Origin: an uncultured Clostridia bacterium
GTDB taxonomy: Bacteria; Bacillota; Clostridia; Christensenellales; CAG-917
DNA: 56,949 nucleotides
Assembly (NCBI GenBank): GCA_947581925.1
Contig: CANPWB010000010.1
Coordinates: forward strand, 1 to 56,949
Direction of reading: 5' to 3'
Part shown: positions 15,966-24,323 of the stretch, in pieces
Layout: every line of letters starts with the position of its first letter
Numbering within the stretch: the first letter of the stretch is position 1
Made by a program: the position numbers and the translations under genes
Notes under the pieces: model-generated
Told to the model about the DNA's origin: nothing
Databases searched by the model: none
What the model saw: the letters and a program-made list of their open reading frames with translations, nothing else

Positions 15966-16460
15966 TACTGTCTGGGTATAGGGGCGCTCAGACACGGGGT
16001 TAGTAGAACTCCGGCACGTCGGGCGTTAGTATCTCGGACATTGAAGTGAAAGACCCAACCTCTCCCTTCGTTACGTGCAGCGATGAGTTGAGTATTAGTA
16101 TGAACGTAACGTTCCGCCACACTGCACTCAGGACTCCCCTCCCTCTCCGTACTCACTAACGGTTTGCGCTCGAGCGCAAACACAAATCAAACGTTACGCC
16201 GCGGCAGGGCGGGAAGGGGCTGCGCTCGCTCACCGCGTAACGTCGTGCAGGCAAGCCTGCAATTATGCCACTTGTTCGGGCGGAAATAAATCAGAGCCCC
16301 GCCCTCACTGCGTACGTGGGTATATCCCGCTCGCTCCGCGGAGTCGCTCAGACAAGGCGGAGGGCGGATATAGGGGTCGCTCGGTCAAGCGTTACTAGAG
16401 TTCAAGCACGTCGGGCGTTAGTATCTCGGACGAACTTATTGAAATGACCCACCCTCGCCT
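15966..16460. repeat. Diverged direct repeats and palindrome in the dcw gap
   Basis: A block of ~80 bp around 15972-16055 recurs at ~16366-16460, sharing the perfect segment GCACGTCGGGCGTTAGTATC and a diverged CCCA(A)CC(T/C)TC end. Between them lie a perfect 20-bp palindrome (16162-16181) and several AACGTTAC/GTAACG words. No open frame here resembles a protein. Together with 15778-15965 and 16461-16613 this forms an 836-bp gene-free stretch inside the cell-wall cluster. Confidence 0.6.
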
Positions 16461-16481
16461 CACGGCGTTCCCCCGTGTCAT

Positions 16482-16519
16482 TACCCCACAAAAATGCGTA
16501 GCGTTTTTGTGGGGTATGC
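16482..16519. terminator. CCCCACAAAAA hairpin before murE
   Basis: ACCCCACAAAAA pairs with TTTTTGTGGGGT across a short TGCGTAGCG loop. It belongs to the same hairpin family as 3023-3054 and 15848-15880 and may terminate transcription entering from the PBP gene. A TATAAT (16575-16580) without a good -35 follows, so murE may have its own weak promoter. Confidence 0.45.
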
Positions 16520-16613
16520 GAAAAGAAATTCCGTTGATGTCTAGTTTTGCCTGGGTGTTGATAATCCCGATTTATATAATTATCATTGTTGTATCAAACC
16601 TCGGAGGGATGGC

Positions 16614-18053
16614 ATGGAGCTTAAAGATCTATTGAAAAATGTCGGTGTTTTAGAGACTAACGCTGATATGGATGCTCAGATGAACGAAATCAAAACGGAC
16701 TCCCGTCAAGTGGAGGCAAACGACCTTTTTATATGCTTAGAGGGCATAAACGCGGACGCGAACGACTTTTTGGGTGACATAGACGTGCCCTTTGTGGCGG
16801 TCACCGAAAAACGTCCGCCCGCGGGGATAAAGTACGTGCTTGTAGACGACGCGCGCCTCGCGTACGCGAAGATATGCGAAAACAGGTTTCTGCACCCTTT
16901 GGACGATATGCGTTTTATTGCGGTAGTAGGGACAAACGGCAAGACGTCCACCGCGCACTACATCGAATCCATACTCACGTATGCGGGGTTCAGATGCGGG
17001 CTTATGGGCACGGACGGACACTATATTTTGGGAACGAAAGTAGGCGAGAGCCTGACCACGCCCGACCCGTACGAATTTAACGACCTGCTCTTCAAAATGC
17101 GCGCGAAGGGCTGCGACGTAGTCATATCCGAAGTGAGCGCGCACGCCATTTATCTCGAAAAACTTGGGGACGTCAAGGCGGACATCGCCGTGCTCACAAA
17201 CATATCGCAGGATCACCTCGACTTTTTCAAGAGCTATGAGGAGTATCAAGGCGTAAAAATGTCCTATTTCACATCCGACCATATCAAGCGCGCCATCGTG
17301 AACGTGGACGACAAGAGTGGCAAGATCTTGATCGACAGACTGCACGCGGCGGCATTGCCATGCGTGAGCTACGGTCTTGAAAATCCTGCGGATTGCTTTG
17401 CCGTGAATGTGAGAGAGGATATGGACGGTATAAGTTTTGTCGCGAATCTCAACGACGAGCTCGCGGAAGTGAGATCGGGGCTGTACGGCGAATTCAACGT
17501 GTACAATCTGCTTGCCGCAATGACCGTCGCGCACGAGATGGGCGTGGACGTGAGGACGCTCATGCAAGCGGTGAGGCGCGTCAAACCCGTAAAGGGAAGA
17601 TTTTCCGTGCTTAGGAGCGACAAGGGGACGATAATAATAGACTTCGCGCACACTCCCGAGGGGATGCGCAGCTTGCTTAGCACTGCGCGTATGCTCACGA
17701 AGTCACGGCTTATCACGGTGTTCGGCTGCGGCGGCGAGAGGGACGTCTTAAAACGCCGTATCATGGGCGAGGTGGCGTCAAAATACAGTGACGAGATAAT
17801 TCTGACCTCAGACAATCCGCGCGGAGAGGATCCCCGCGACATAATCCGCGACATAGAGGCGGGCGTGTGCATAAAGGACGTCAAGTGCATAGTGGACAGG
17901 CCGGAGGCTGTGCGCACCGCGCTTTCAGAGATGGAGGAGGGGGATACCCTCGTCATAGCGGGCAAGGGCAGCGAAAACTACATCGAGGTCAAGGGGCGCA
18001 AGATACCTTATAGCGACTTTGATGCCGTCGCGAGGTACGGACAGCTGAGATGA
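16614..18053 (+). CDS. murE: UDP-MurNAc-tripeptide synthetase, meso-DAP-adding
   Basis: A 479-residue Mur ligase that adds the third amino acid to UDP-MurNAc-L-Ala-D-Glu. The ATP loop is 'GTNGKTS' near residue 110 and the ligase signature 'FAHTPEGMRSLL' lies near 345. The substrate motif is 'TSDNPRGEDP': DNPR is the form that selects meso-diaminopimelate, whereas lysine enzymes carry a different sequence. GGAGGG just upstream fixes ATG 16614. The stop overlaps the mraY start (ATGA). murF, which normally follows, is missing, so the UDP-MurNAc-pentapeptide step must be encoded elsewhere. Confidence 0.96.
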   Translation: MELKDLLKNVGVLETNADMDAQMNEIKTDSRQVEANDLFICLEGINADANDFLGDIDVPFVAVTEKRPPAGIKYVLVDDARLAYAKICENRFLHPLDDMRFIAVVGTNGKTSTAHYIESILTYAGFRCGLMGTDGHYILGTKVGESLTTPDPYEFNDLLFKMRAKGCDVVISEVSAHAIYLEKLGDVKADIAVLTNISQDHLDFFKSYEEYQGVKMSYFTSDHIKRAIVNVDDKSGKILIDRLHAAALPCVSYGLENPADCFAVNVREDMDGISFVANLNDELAEVRSGLYGEFNVYNLLAAMTVAHEMGVDVRTLMQAVRRVKPVKGRFSVLRSDKGTIIIDFAHTPEGMRSLLSTARMLTKSRLITVFGCGGERDVLKRRIMGEVASKYSDEIILTSDNPRGEDPRDIIRDIEAGVCIKDVKCIVDRPEAVRTALSEMEEGDTLVIAGKGSENYIEVKGRKIPYSDFDAVARYGQLR

Positions 18054-19045
18054 GCGGCGGGATAAGATTGCTTTTGTATTTTGTGGGGAGCGCGCTGCTC
18101 TCCGCCGTTTTGGGCATACCCATCGTGAAGATGATGAAAAGCCTCAAGGCGAAACAGACTGTGCTCGGCTATGTCAAACAGCACGAGCACAAGAGCGGTA
18201 CGCCCACTATGGGCGGGTTCATATTTCTGATACCCGCCGTGATAGTTTCTCTCATAGAGTGGACGCCGTTTTCGCTCGTATCGCTCGCGCTTACATTCGG
18301 ATTTTGCATGCTCGGGTTCTTGGACGACTTCATCAAGATACACTATTCTCGCAACCTCGGGCTCAAACCCTATCAAAAGATAATAGGACAGCTCGGGCTT
18401 GCCGCCGCGGCGGGCTATTTCGCGTATGCGTCGGGCTACATAGCGGGGCGCATATACATTCCTTTTTTGGGCGACGTCAGCCTCGGGTGGGGGATAATAC
18501 CCTTCGTCATTCTCGTGTATGTCGCGACGACGAATTCCGTAAATCTGACGGACGGTCTGGATGGGCTTGCGGGATACTCGTCCGTCGCGTATTTTATAGG
18601 TTTCGGACTGCTTTTATATCTGCTTTTCAAAGACGCTCTCGCGGCGGGAGACGAGGCGTACGCAAGGCAACTGCTCTCGCTTGCGGCGGTATGCGTATCC
18701 ACGCTCGGCGGTCTGCTCGGCTATCTGCTGTTCAACGGTTATCCCGCGAAGATAATGATGGGGGATACGGGCTCGCTCGCGCTCGGCGCGACATGCGCGT
18801 CCGTCGCCGTTTTCAGCAAAAATCCGCTTTTGATCGCAACTTCGGGCATAATGTACGTATGGACAAGCATATCTGTTATATTGCAGGTGCTAAGCTTCAA
18901 GCTCACGAAAAAGCGCATATTCCTTATGGCTCCTTTCCATCATCATCTCGAGCTTAAGGGGATGAGCGAGACGAAAATAGTGACGCTTTACTTCTTCATA
19001 AGCATGCTCGGAGCCGCCCTGACGATAATTTTTGCGAGGGCATAA
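18050..19045 (+). CDS. mraY: Phospho-MurNAc-pentapeptide translocase
   Basis: A 331-residue polytopic membrane enzyme that makes lipid I from UDP-MurNAc-pentapeptide and undecaprenyl phosphate. Family signatures include 'HEHKSGTPTMGGF', 'GFLDDFIKI' (the DD motif), 'NSVNLTDGLDGLA', 'GDTGSLALGA', and the C-terminal 'MAPFHHHLELKGMSE', the HHH motif. About ten hydrophobic spans are visible. It overlaps murE by four bases and murD by one, so the three genes form a tight translational unit. Confidence 0.97.
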   Translation: MSGGIRLLLYFVGSALLSAVLGIPIVKMMKSLKAKQTVLGYVKQHEHKSGTPTMGGFIFLIPAVIVSLIEWTPFSLVSLALTFGFCMLGFLDDFIKIHYSRNLGLKPYQKIIGQLGLAAAAGYFAYASGYIAGRIYIPFLGDVSLGWGIIPFVILVYVATTNSVNLTDGLDGLAGYSSVAYFIGFGLLLYLLFKDALAAGDEAYARQLLSLAAVCVSTLGGLLGYLLFNGYPAKIMMGDTGSLALGATCASVAVFSKNPLLIATSGIMYVWTSISVILQVLSFKLTKKRIFLMAPFHHHLELKGMSETKIVTLYFFISMLGAALTIIFARA

Positions 19046-20352
19046 TGAACCTACTTGGCAGGAGCGTAGTGGTGTACGGCGCGGGAAAGAGCGGACTTGC
19101 CGCCTATGGGCTCGCGCGCGAAAAGGGAGCGAGCGTCACCGTCTATGACGACGACCCGCGCGCGGCGAGGGCGACGAACAGCATAGGCGTATTCAAAGAC
19201 GCGGACATTATTATTTTAAGTCCCGGCGTGAGCGGCGACAAGGACTTTATTTTGGACGCTCGCCTCGAGGGAAAGACTGTAGTCAGCGAGCTGGAGTTTG
19301 CCTCGGATATCTGCCTCGCGGAGCAGATAATGGTCACGGGTACAAACGGCAAGACGACGACCACCATGCTCATTGACGCCATCTTGAAACGCGCGGGTAT
19401 ATCGAGCTATGCCGTGGGCAACATAGGCACTCCTTTTTCGTCCATAGCGGACAAGCTTGACGCGACGGAGACCGCCGTCGTAGAGGCGAGCAGTTTTCAG
19501 CTTGAGAGCAGCCCGAACATCTCCCCCGACATAGCCGTGATTTTGAACATCGCTCCCGACCATCTTGAGAGGCACGGGAGTATGGAAAAGTACGTCGCGG
19601 CAAAGGCGAACATCTTTTTGCGCCAATTCTCGCAAGATATAATAGTCTACAACGACGATGACGACGAGATCCGCGCTTTAGTTCCTCAAATGAACGCGAA
19701 AAAAGTCCCGTTCAGCCTCACGCATCCCGTGAAGGGCGGCGCGTACATATCCTCTGACTTCGTGTGTTTCGACGCGCGTCCCGTCGTGCATATAGACGAC
19801 ATCGACATGCGCGGGCGGGAGCTTGAAAACGTGCTCGCGGCGACGGCGGTAGCGGCGGAGAAGGGCATATCTCCCTTCACGATAGGCAGCGCGGTCACGG
19901 AGTTTTCCCGCCCTGCGTTCAGGCGGCAGTACGTCGGGAGCAAGGACGGCATAAGCGTATTCAACGACTCCAAGGCGACAAACGTCTCATCCTGCATATC
20001 CGCTTGCGAAAGCCTTGAGGGCGGCATAGCGCTCATTTTGGGCGGCGCGCTAAGGGAGGAGGACTTCGACGCGCTGTTTGCAAAGCTCCCCGACAAGGTA
20101 AAGGCTGTGTGCGTATGCGGCGAGAATTCGGACGAGATATTGCGCGCCGCGTCCCGCGCGGGATTTGAGGACATAAGCCGCTTCGATACCATATCCGCGG
20201 CGCTTGACGGCGCGATGCGCAGAGCGAGGGAGCTTGGACTTGAAAACGTGCTGTTTTCGCCCGCGTCCAAAAGTTTCGACCTTTTTGACAACTACATAGA
20301 GCGCGGCAAATTTTTTGACGGCGTATGCCGCACGCTGGGCATAAGAAAATGA
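19045..20352 (+). CDS. murD: UDP-MurNAc-L-alanine:D-glutamate ligase
   Basis: A 435-residue Mur ligase that adds D-glutamate. A Rossmann start 'VVVYGAGKSGLA' is followed by the ATP loop 'VTGTNGKTTTT', the central 'EASSFQLE', 'NIAPDHLERHG', 'NDSKATNVSS', and the C-terminal 'LFSPASKSFDLFDNY'. All are characteristic of MurD. It starts in a TAATG overlap with mraY and ends in an ATGA overlap with ftsW. Confidence 0.96.
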   Translation: MNLLGRSVVVYGAGKSGLAAYGLAREKGASVTVYDDDPRAARATNSIGVFKDADIIILSPGVSGDKDFILDARLEGKTVVSELEFASDICLAEQIMVTGTNGKTTTTMLIDAILKRAGISSYAVGNIGTPFSSIADKLDATETAVVEASSFQLESSPNISPDIAVILNIAPDHLERHGSMEKYVAAKANIFLRQFSQDIIVYNDDDDEIRALVPQMNAKKVPFSLTHPVKGGAYISSDFVCFDARPVVHIDDIDMRGRELENVLAATAVAAEKGISPFTIGSAVTEFSRPAFRRQYVGSKDGISVFNDSKATNVSSCISACESLEGGIALILGGALREEDFDALFAKLPDKVKAVCVCGENSDEILRAASRAGFEDISRFDTISAALDGAMRRARELGLENVLFSPASKSFDLFDNYIERGKFFDGVCRTLGIRK

Positions 20353-21560
20353 CGGCGCGCGAAAGGAGGGGGCTGCTCCTCGAGGGGGCGGCGCCGAAAG
20401 GCTTGAAAATGGCGTCGGGCAGGGCGGATATCCCGCTCGCGGCGGCAGCGGTCACGCTGTCTCTTTTGGGGCTTGTTTTCATATACTCCGCGTCGAGTTA
20501 CAGCGCGCAGATACAGCTCGGCGACGCGTTTCACTATGTCAAGACGCAGGCGATAGCGCTCGCCCTCGGGCTTTTCGCTATGGCGGGTATGGCATACGTC
20601 CCCGCGAGTACTCTCAAAAAGCTTGCGATACCCCTCTATCTTTTGGGACTTTTGCTGCTCGGTCTTGTTTTCCTGCCCGTCATAGGCGTTGAGAGTTACG
20701 GAGCAAAACGGTGGATTAATCTGGGCTTTTTCACTATTCAACCCTCGGAATATGCAAAATTCTTCATGGTGATGGCGATAGCGCTGTTCGCGTCCAAAGC
20801 GGATATGAAAAAGTTTTCGAGCGTGATAGTCGCTCTTCTTTTGGGCGGCGCGGTATGCCTTTTGTTGATACTCGAACCCAATATGTCCATAACCGTATGC
20901 GCCGCCGCGGTCATTTTCATAATGCTGTTTGTGAGCGGCGCGAGAGGGCGGCACCTCGTGCTTATAGTCGTGCCCGCGGTTATAGGCGCGGTATTGCTCA
21001 TTTTGCTCGAACCGTACAGGCTTCAGCGGCTGCTTGCGTTTTTGGATCCTTGGAGATCCCCGCTCGAGGAAGGATATCAACTCATACAGTCATATTACGC
21101 GCTCGGCAGCGGCGGGTTGTTTGGCGTAGGGCTGTTCGCCTCGAGGCAGAAATATCTGTTTTTGCCCTTTGCGGAGAGCGACTTCATACTTTCAGTCATA
21201 GGCGAGGAGACGGGGCTTGTGGGTGTAGCGCTTGTGATGTCGCTGTTTTTGATCATTGCGGCGCGCGGCTTCAAAATCGCGCGCGAGGCGGAAAATCGCT
21301 TCGATTGCTACCTCGCGGCGGGCATAACGGCGGTCACTACGGTGCAGGCGCTCGTCAATATGGCGGTGGTGTGCGGAGCCATCCCTCCCACGGGCTTGCC
21401 GCTGCCTTTCGTAAGCGCGGGAGGGAGCTCGCTGGTGGCATACATGGGCGCCGTCGGCATTCTGCTGTCCATATCGCGGCGACGCGCGCCGTATATCGCC
21501 GTTGGCTCGCTATCGAAAGACGAAGTCGGGCACGGTATTTCGCCGAGGCGCATACGGTGA
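20349..21560 (+). CDS. ftsW: SEDS-family peptidoglycan glycosyltransferase FtsW/SpoVE
   Basis: A 403-residue membrane protein with about ten spans that polymerises glycan strands from lipid II during septation with its cognate class B PBP. Signatures: 'YGAKRWINLGFFTIQPSEYAK', 'EEGYQLIQSYYALGSGG', 'LPFAESDFILSVIGEETG' and 'IPPTGLPLPFVSAGGSS'. I start it at ATG 20349 in the ATGA overlap with murD; the in-frame ATG 20325 lies inside murD. It could be FtsW or the sporulation paralogue SpoVE; the dcw position favours FtsW. murG, the usual next gene, is absent. Confidence 0.94.
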   Translation: MTARERRGLLLEGAAPKGLKMASGRADIPLAAAAVTLSLLGLVFIYSASSYSAQIQLGDAFHYVKTQAIALALGLFAMAGMAYVPASTLKKLAIPLYLLGLLLLGLVFLPVIGVESYGAKRWINLGFFTIQPSEYAKFFMVMAIALFASKADMKKFSSVIVALLLGGAVCLLLILEPNMSITVCAAAVIFIMLFVSGARGRHLVLIVVPAVIGAVLLILLEPYRLQRLLAFLDPWRSPLEEGYQLIQSYYALGSGGLFGVGLFASRQKYLFLPFAESDFILSVIGEETGLVGVALVMSLFLIIAARGFKIAREAENRFDCYLAAGITAVTTVQALVNMAVVCGAIPPTGLPLPFVSAGGSSLVAYMGAVGILLSISRRRAPYIAVGSLSKDEVGHGISPRRIR

Positions 21561-21565
21561 TAGTG

Positions 21566-22843
21566 ATGGAAGAGATGCTTGTGATAAGGGGAGGCTCTCC
21601 CCTCAAGGGAGATATTACGGTGCACGGCGCAAAAAATGCCGTGCTTCCTTTGCTTCTTGCGGGGACGCTTACGGACGAGGAAGTTGAGATAAGCGACTGT
21701 CCCTTCATATCCGACGTGGAGGCTATGACTCTGCTCATGCGCTCGCTCGGCGTGGACGTGTCGCGCGAGGGCAGGAGCATACGCGTGCGGGGCAGCGCGA
21801 AGAGGGCGAACGCAGACGGCGCGCTGTCAAAAACTATGCGCTCCTCTATGTTCATGCTGGGCGCGCTTTTAAGCACAGTGCACGAGGTGCACATGCCTTT
21901 GCCCGGGGGCTGCAACATAGGGGCGAGACCTCTCGACATACATATCGACGGCTTGCGGGCTATGGGCGCGCGCGTAGAGGCGGGGGAGGATATGCTGGAC
22001 TGTTATGCAGACGAGCTTCGCGGCGCTGACATTGTAATGCGCTATCCCAGCGTAGGTGCGACGGAAAATCTCATGATGTGCGCAAGCCTCGCGAAAGGCG
22101 ATACCCGCCTCATAAACTGCGCGCGCGAGCCCGAGATAGTCTGCCTCGCAAAGGGTCTTAAATCTATGGGCGCAGATATAAGCGGAGAGGGGACTTCCGT
22201 CATGCGCATACGCGGAGTAGGGCGGCTCAAGGGCGCTTCGCTTGCTCCGTGCGGAGACAGGATAGTAGCGGGGACGCTTGTAGCGGCGACAGCCGTAGCG
22301 GGCGGGGACGTGCGCATTTACGGCGTGGATCCGAGCGATATCTCGAGCGTTACGGACGTTTTCAAAAGCGAACATTGCCGCATATCGGGCGACGACGTAT
22401 GCGTGAGGGTGCGCGCGGACGGGCGCATACATCCCGTCAACATCTCGACCGCGCCATTTCCGCTTTTTCCGACGGATATGCAGGCGCAACTCATGGGCGC
22501 TATGTGCTTTTCGGACGGCGTGAGCGTGATAGACGAAACCGTGTTCGAGCGGCGTTTTGCGCATGCGCGCGAGCTCGTCAAGTTGGGCGCGGACATAACC
22601 CTCGACGCGGGCAGGGCGATAGTCAGAGGGAGCGCGCTCACGGGGCGCAAGCTACAAGGAGCGATAATGCATGCGCGTGATCTCAGGGGCGGAGCGGGGC
22701 TTGCCATTGCCGCTCTCGGCGCGGAGGGTGAGAGCGCTATTTTCGACATAGGCTATATAGACAGGGGCTATGAGAGGCTCGAGGACATGTTTTCCTGTCT
22801 GGGCGCGGACATATCGAGGCTGCCCGTACAAGGCGAGATGTGA
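21566..22843 (+). CDS. murA: UDP-GlcNAc 1-carboxyvinyltransferase
   Basis: A 425-residue EPSP-synthase-fold enzyme that catalyses the first committed step of peptidoglycan synthesis, transfer of enolpyruvate from PEP to UDP-GlcNAc. The N-terminal 'VHGAKNAVLPLLLAG' holds the catalytic Lys-Asn pair. The active-site loop 'PLPGGCNIGARP' retains Cys116, the residue attacked by fosfomycin. The C-terminal 'RGGAGLAIAALGA' and 'DRGYERLEDMFSCLGAD' match the family. ATG 21566 is five bases after the ftsW stop; ATG 21575 with GGAAG before it is the alternative. The frame runs far upstream in another frame of ftsW, but that extension is not protein-like. Confidence 0.95.
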   Translation: MEEMLVIRGGSPLKGDITVHGAKNAVLPLLLAGTLTDEEVEISDCPFISDVEAMTLLMRSLGVDVSREGRSIRVRGSAKRANADGALSKTMRSSMFMLGALLSTVHEVHMPLPGGCNIGARPLDIHIDGLRAMGARVEAGEDMLDCYADELRGADIVMRYPSVGATENLMMCASLAKGDTRLINCAREPEIVCLAKGLKSMGADISGEGTSVMRIRGVGRLKGASLAPCGDRIVAGTLVAATAVAGGDVRIYGVDPSDISSVTDVFKSEHCRISGDDVCVRVRADGRIHPVNISTAPFPLFPTDMQAQLMGAMCFSDGVSVIDETVFERRFAHARELVKLGADITLDAGRAIVRGSALTGRKLQGAIMHARDLRGGAGLAIAALGAEGESAIFDIGYIDRGYERLEDMFSCLGADISRLPVQGEM

Positions 22844-22981
22844 AAATGTCTGCGTCACGTTCTAAACGGCTTGAGATTTAATGTCAGAGTTTATGAGATA
22901 TGGACCGGGGAAATGGCGTCGGATATTGCGGCAGACTAAAGGGTATACAAAGCGCGATATTTTGAAAGCGGGAGTTTTTAG

Positions 22982-23014
22982 GCAAAAAGCGCGCCGTTAA
23001 ACCTCGCTTTTTGC
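22982..23014 (+). terminator. Hairpin terminator after murA
   Basis: GCAAAAAGCG (22982-22991) pairs with CGCTTTTTGC (23005-23014). It lies ~140 bp after murA and upstream of the ftsA promoter. The T-run is part of the stem, so efficiency is uncertain. Nothing else is recognised in the 313-bp gap. Confidence 0.5.
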
Positions 23015-23075
23015 AATTGTATCAAAAAATTATAAAAAACAGTGCGTTTTATGACATATTTTTGCAAAAAATCAA

Positions 23076-23105
23076 TTGACAGCCGCTTAGATATATATCT
23101 ATAAT
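23076..23105 (+). promoter_or_regulatory. SigA promoter of ftsA-ftsZ
   Basis: Perfect TTGACA (23076-23081), 18-bp spacer, perfect TATAAT (23100-23105), ~50 bp before ftsA. The division pair is therefore transcribed independently of the Mur genes. Confidence 0.85.
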
Positions 23106-23156
23106 AAATTAGAATATAGTTTTGCGCCTGCGTGACAATACGCGGGCGGAGGAAAT

Positions 23157-24323
23157 ATGACAAGTTTGTTCAATAAGGACATAGCCGTGCTGGACATTGG
23201 CTCCCACTCTTTGAGCGCCATTGTCGGGACAAAAAAGGCGCAGACCGTCTTTGGTATAAAGGCGATCTCGCAAAGGCTGCATCAAGGCTATGAAAATGCG
23301 CAGTGGTACGACATTGCGGATACGGTGGAGAAGGTCAAGGACGTGCTCAGCGAGGCAATGAAAGCGGCGGCTTCCAGGACAAAGCGCCTCTTCATAGGCG
23401 TCCCTGCGGAATTTGCTTCCGTCGTCACGCGCGAGGTCGAAGTGAGCTATGACAAAAAGCGTCTCATTTCCGACGATGATATAGATTATTTGCTGTCGAA
23501 GGGCAACAGTTTCGAAGTTGGCGGACAGTACGTCACGGTCAATATGTCCGCCGTATATTTTATGCTCGACGGCGGCGACAGGATATATTCGGACATCAGA
23601 GGCATGGACGCGAAAAACATCAAGGCTCTCATCTCCTACATACTCGCGAGCAAGAGCTATGTTGATGTGTTTGACGGCGTTGCGGAGGAACTCGGTTTCA
23701 CGGACGTCAGATATATATCGACTGAGTGGGCGCAGTGCATGAGCTTGCTGGAGCAGGAACAGCGCGACGAAGTGTATGCCATAGTGGACATCGGATATCT
23801 GAGCTCATCCGTATGCGTGGCGAAGGGCGACGGGATTTTGGATATGAAATCCTTCTCCTTGGGCGGCGCGCATATCTCCGCCGACATTACGGAGTATTTG
23901 GGCGTATCATTTGAGATGGCTGAGGAGGCGAAAAAGCTACTCGACCTCAATCTCGACTATGATGACGACGCCGTGCTCGTCAGCGCGAAGGACGAGGAAG
24001 TCAAAGCCGCTTATGCAAGCGAGCTCGCAAAGGAAAGATTGGAGATGTTTGCTCAGATAATAGGAAACATCCTCTCCGCCCACGGCGAACTGCCGCCGTA
24101 CGCCGCAATATATCTCACAGGCGAAGGCATAGGCTCTATGCGCGGCGCAAAGAAGTATTTGGGTGAGTTGCTTGGCAGGAATATGGAACTCATCACATCC
24201 AAACTCCCCGGCTTTGTCAAGCCGGAGGACAGCTCGAAAGCGTCCCTTCTCGTCATGGCGGATTCACTCTCGCGGACGACGGTCGCAAGCTTTTTCAAAA
24301 GGTTATTCGGAGGTAAAAAATAA
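23157..24323 (+). CDS. ftsA: Cell division protein FtsA (actin-like membrane tether)
   Basis: A 388-residue actin-fold protein that anchors FtsZ to the membrane and recruits later division proteins. Phosphate-1 is 'AVLDIGSHSLSAIVG'. An SHS2-like insertion spans ~80-160, phosphate-2 is 'YAIVDIGYLSSSVCV', and the adenosine motif is 'AIYLTGEGIGSMRG'. The C terminus 'TTVASFFKRLFGGKK' is the typical amphipathic membrane-targeting helix. The sequence is diverged from Bacillus FtsA. GGAGG lies six bases upstream. The stop overlaps the ftsZ start (TAATG). Confidence 0.9.
   Translation: MTSLFNKDIAVLDIGSHSLSAIVGTKKAQTVFGIKAISQRLHQGYENAQWYDIADTVEKVKDVLSEAMKAAASRTKRLFIGVPAEFASVVTREVEVSYDKKRLISDDDIDYLLSKGNSFEVGGQYVTVNMSAVYFMLDGGDRIYSDIRGMDAKNIKALISYILASKSYVDVFDGVAEELGFTDVRYISTEWAQCMSLLEQEQRDEVYAIVDIGYLSSSVCVAKGDGILDMKSFSLGGAHISADITEYLGVSFEMAEEAKKLLDLNLDYDDDAVLVSAKDEEVKAAYASELAKERLEMFAQIIGNILSAHGELPPYAAIYLTGEGIGSMRGAKKYLGELLGRNMELITSKLPGFVKPEDSSKASLLVMADSLSRTTVASFFKRLFGGKK

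Noticed and set aside
20855-21565. Upstream in-frame extension of murA by ~237 residues
   Set aside because: The extension lies entirely within ftsW in another frame, is Arg/Gly-rich and not protein-like; MurA starts normally at 21566.
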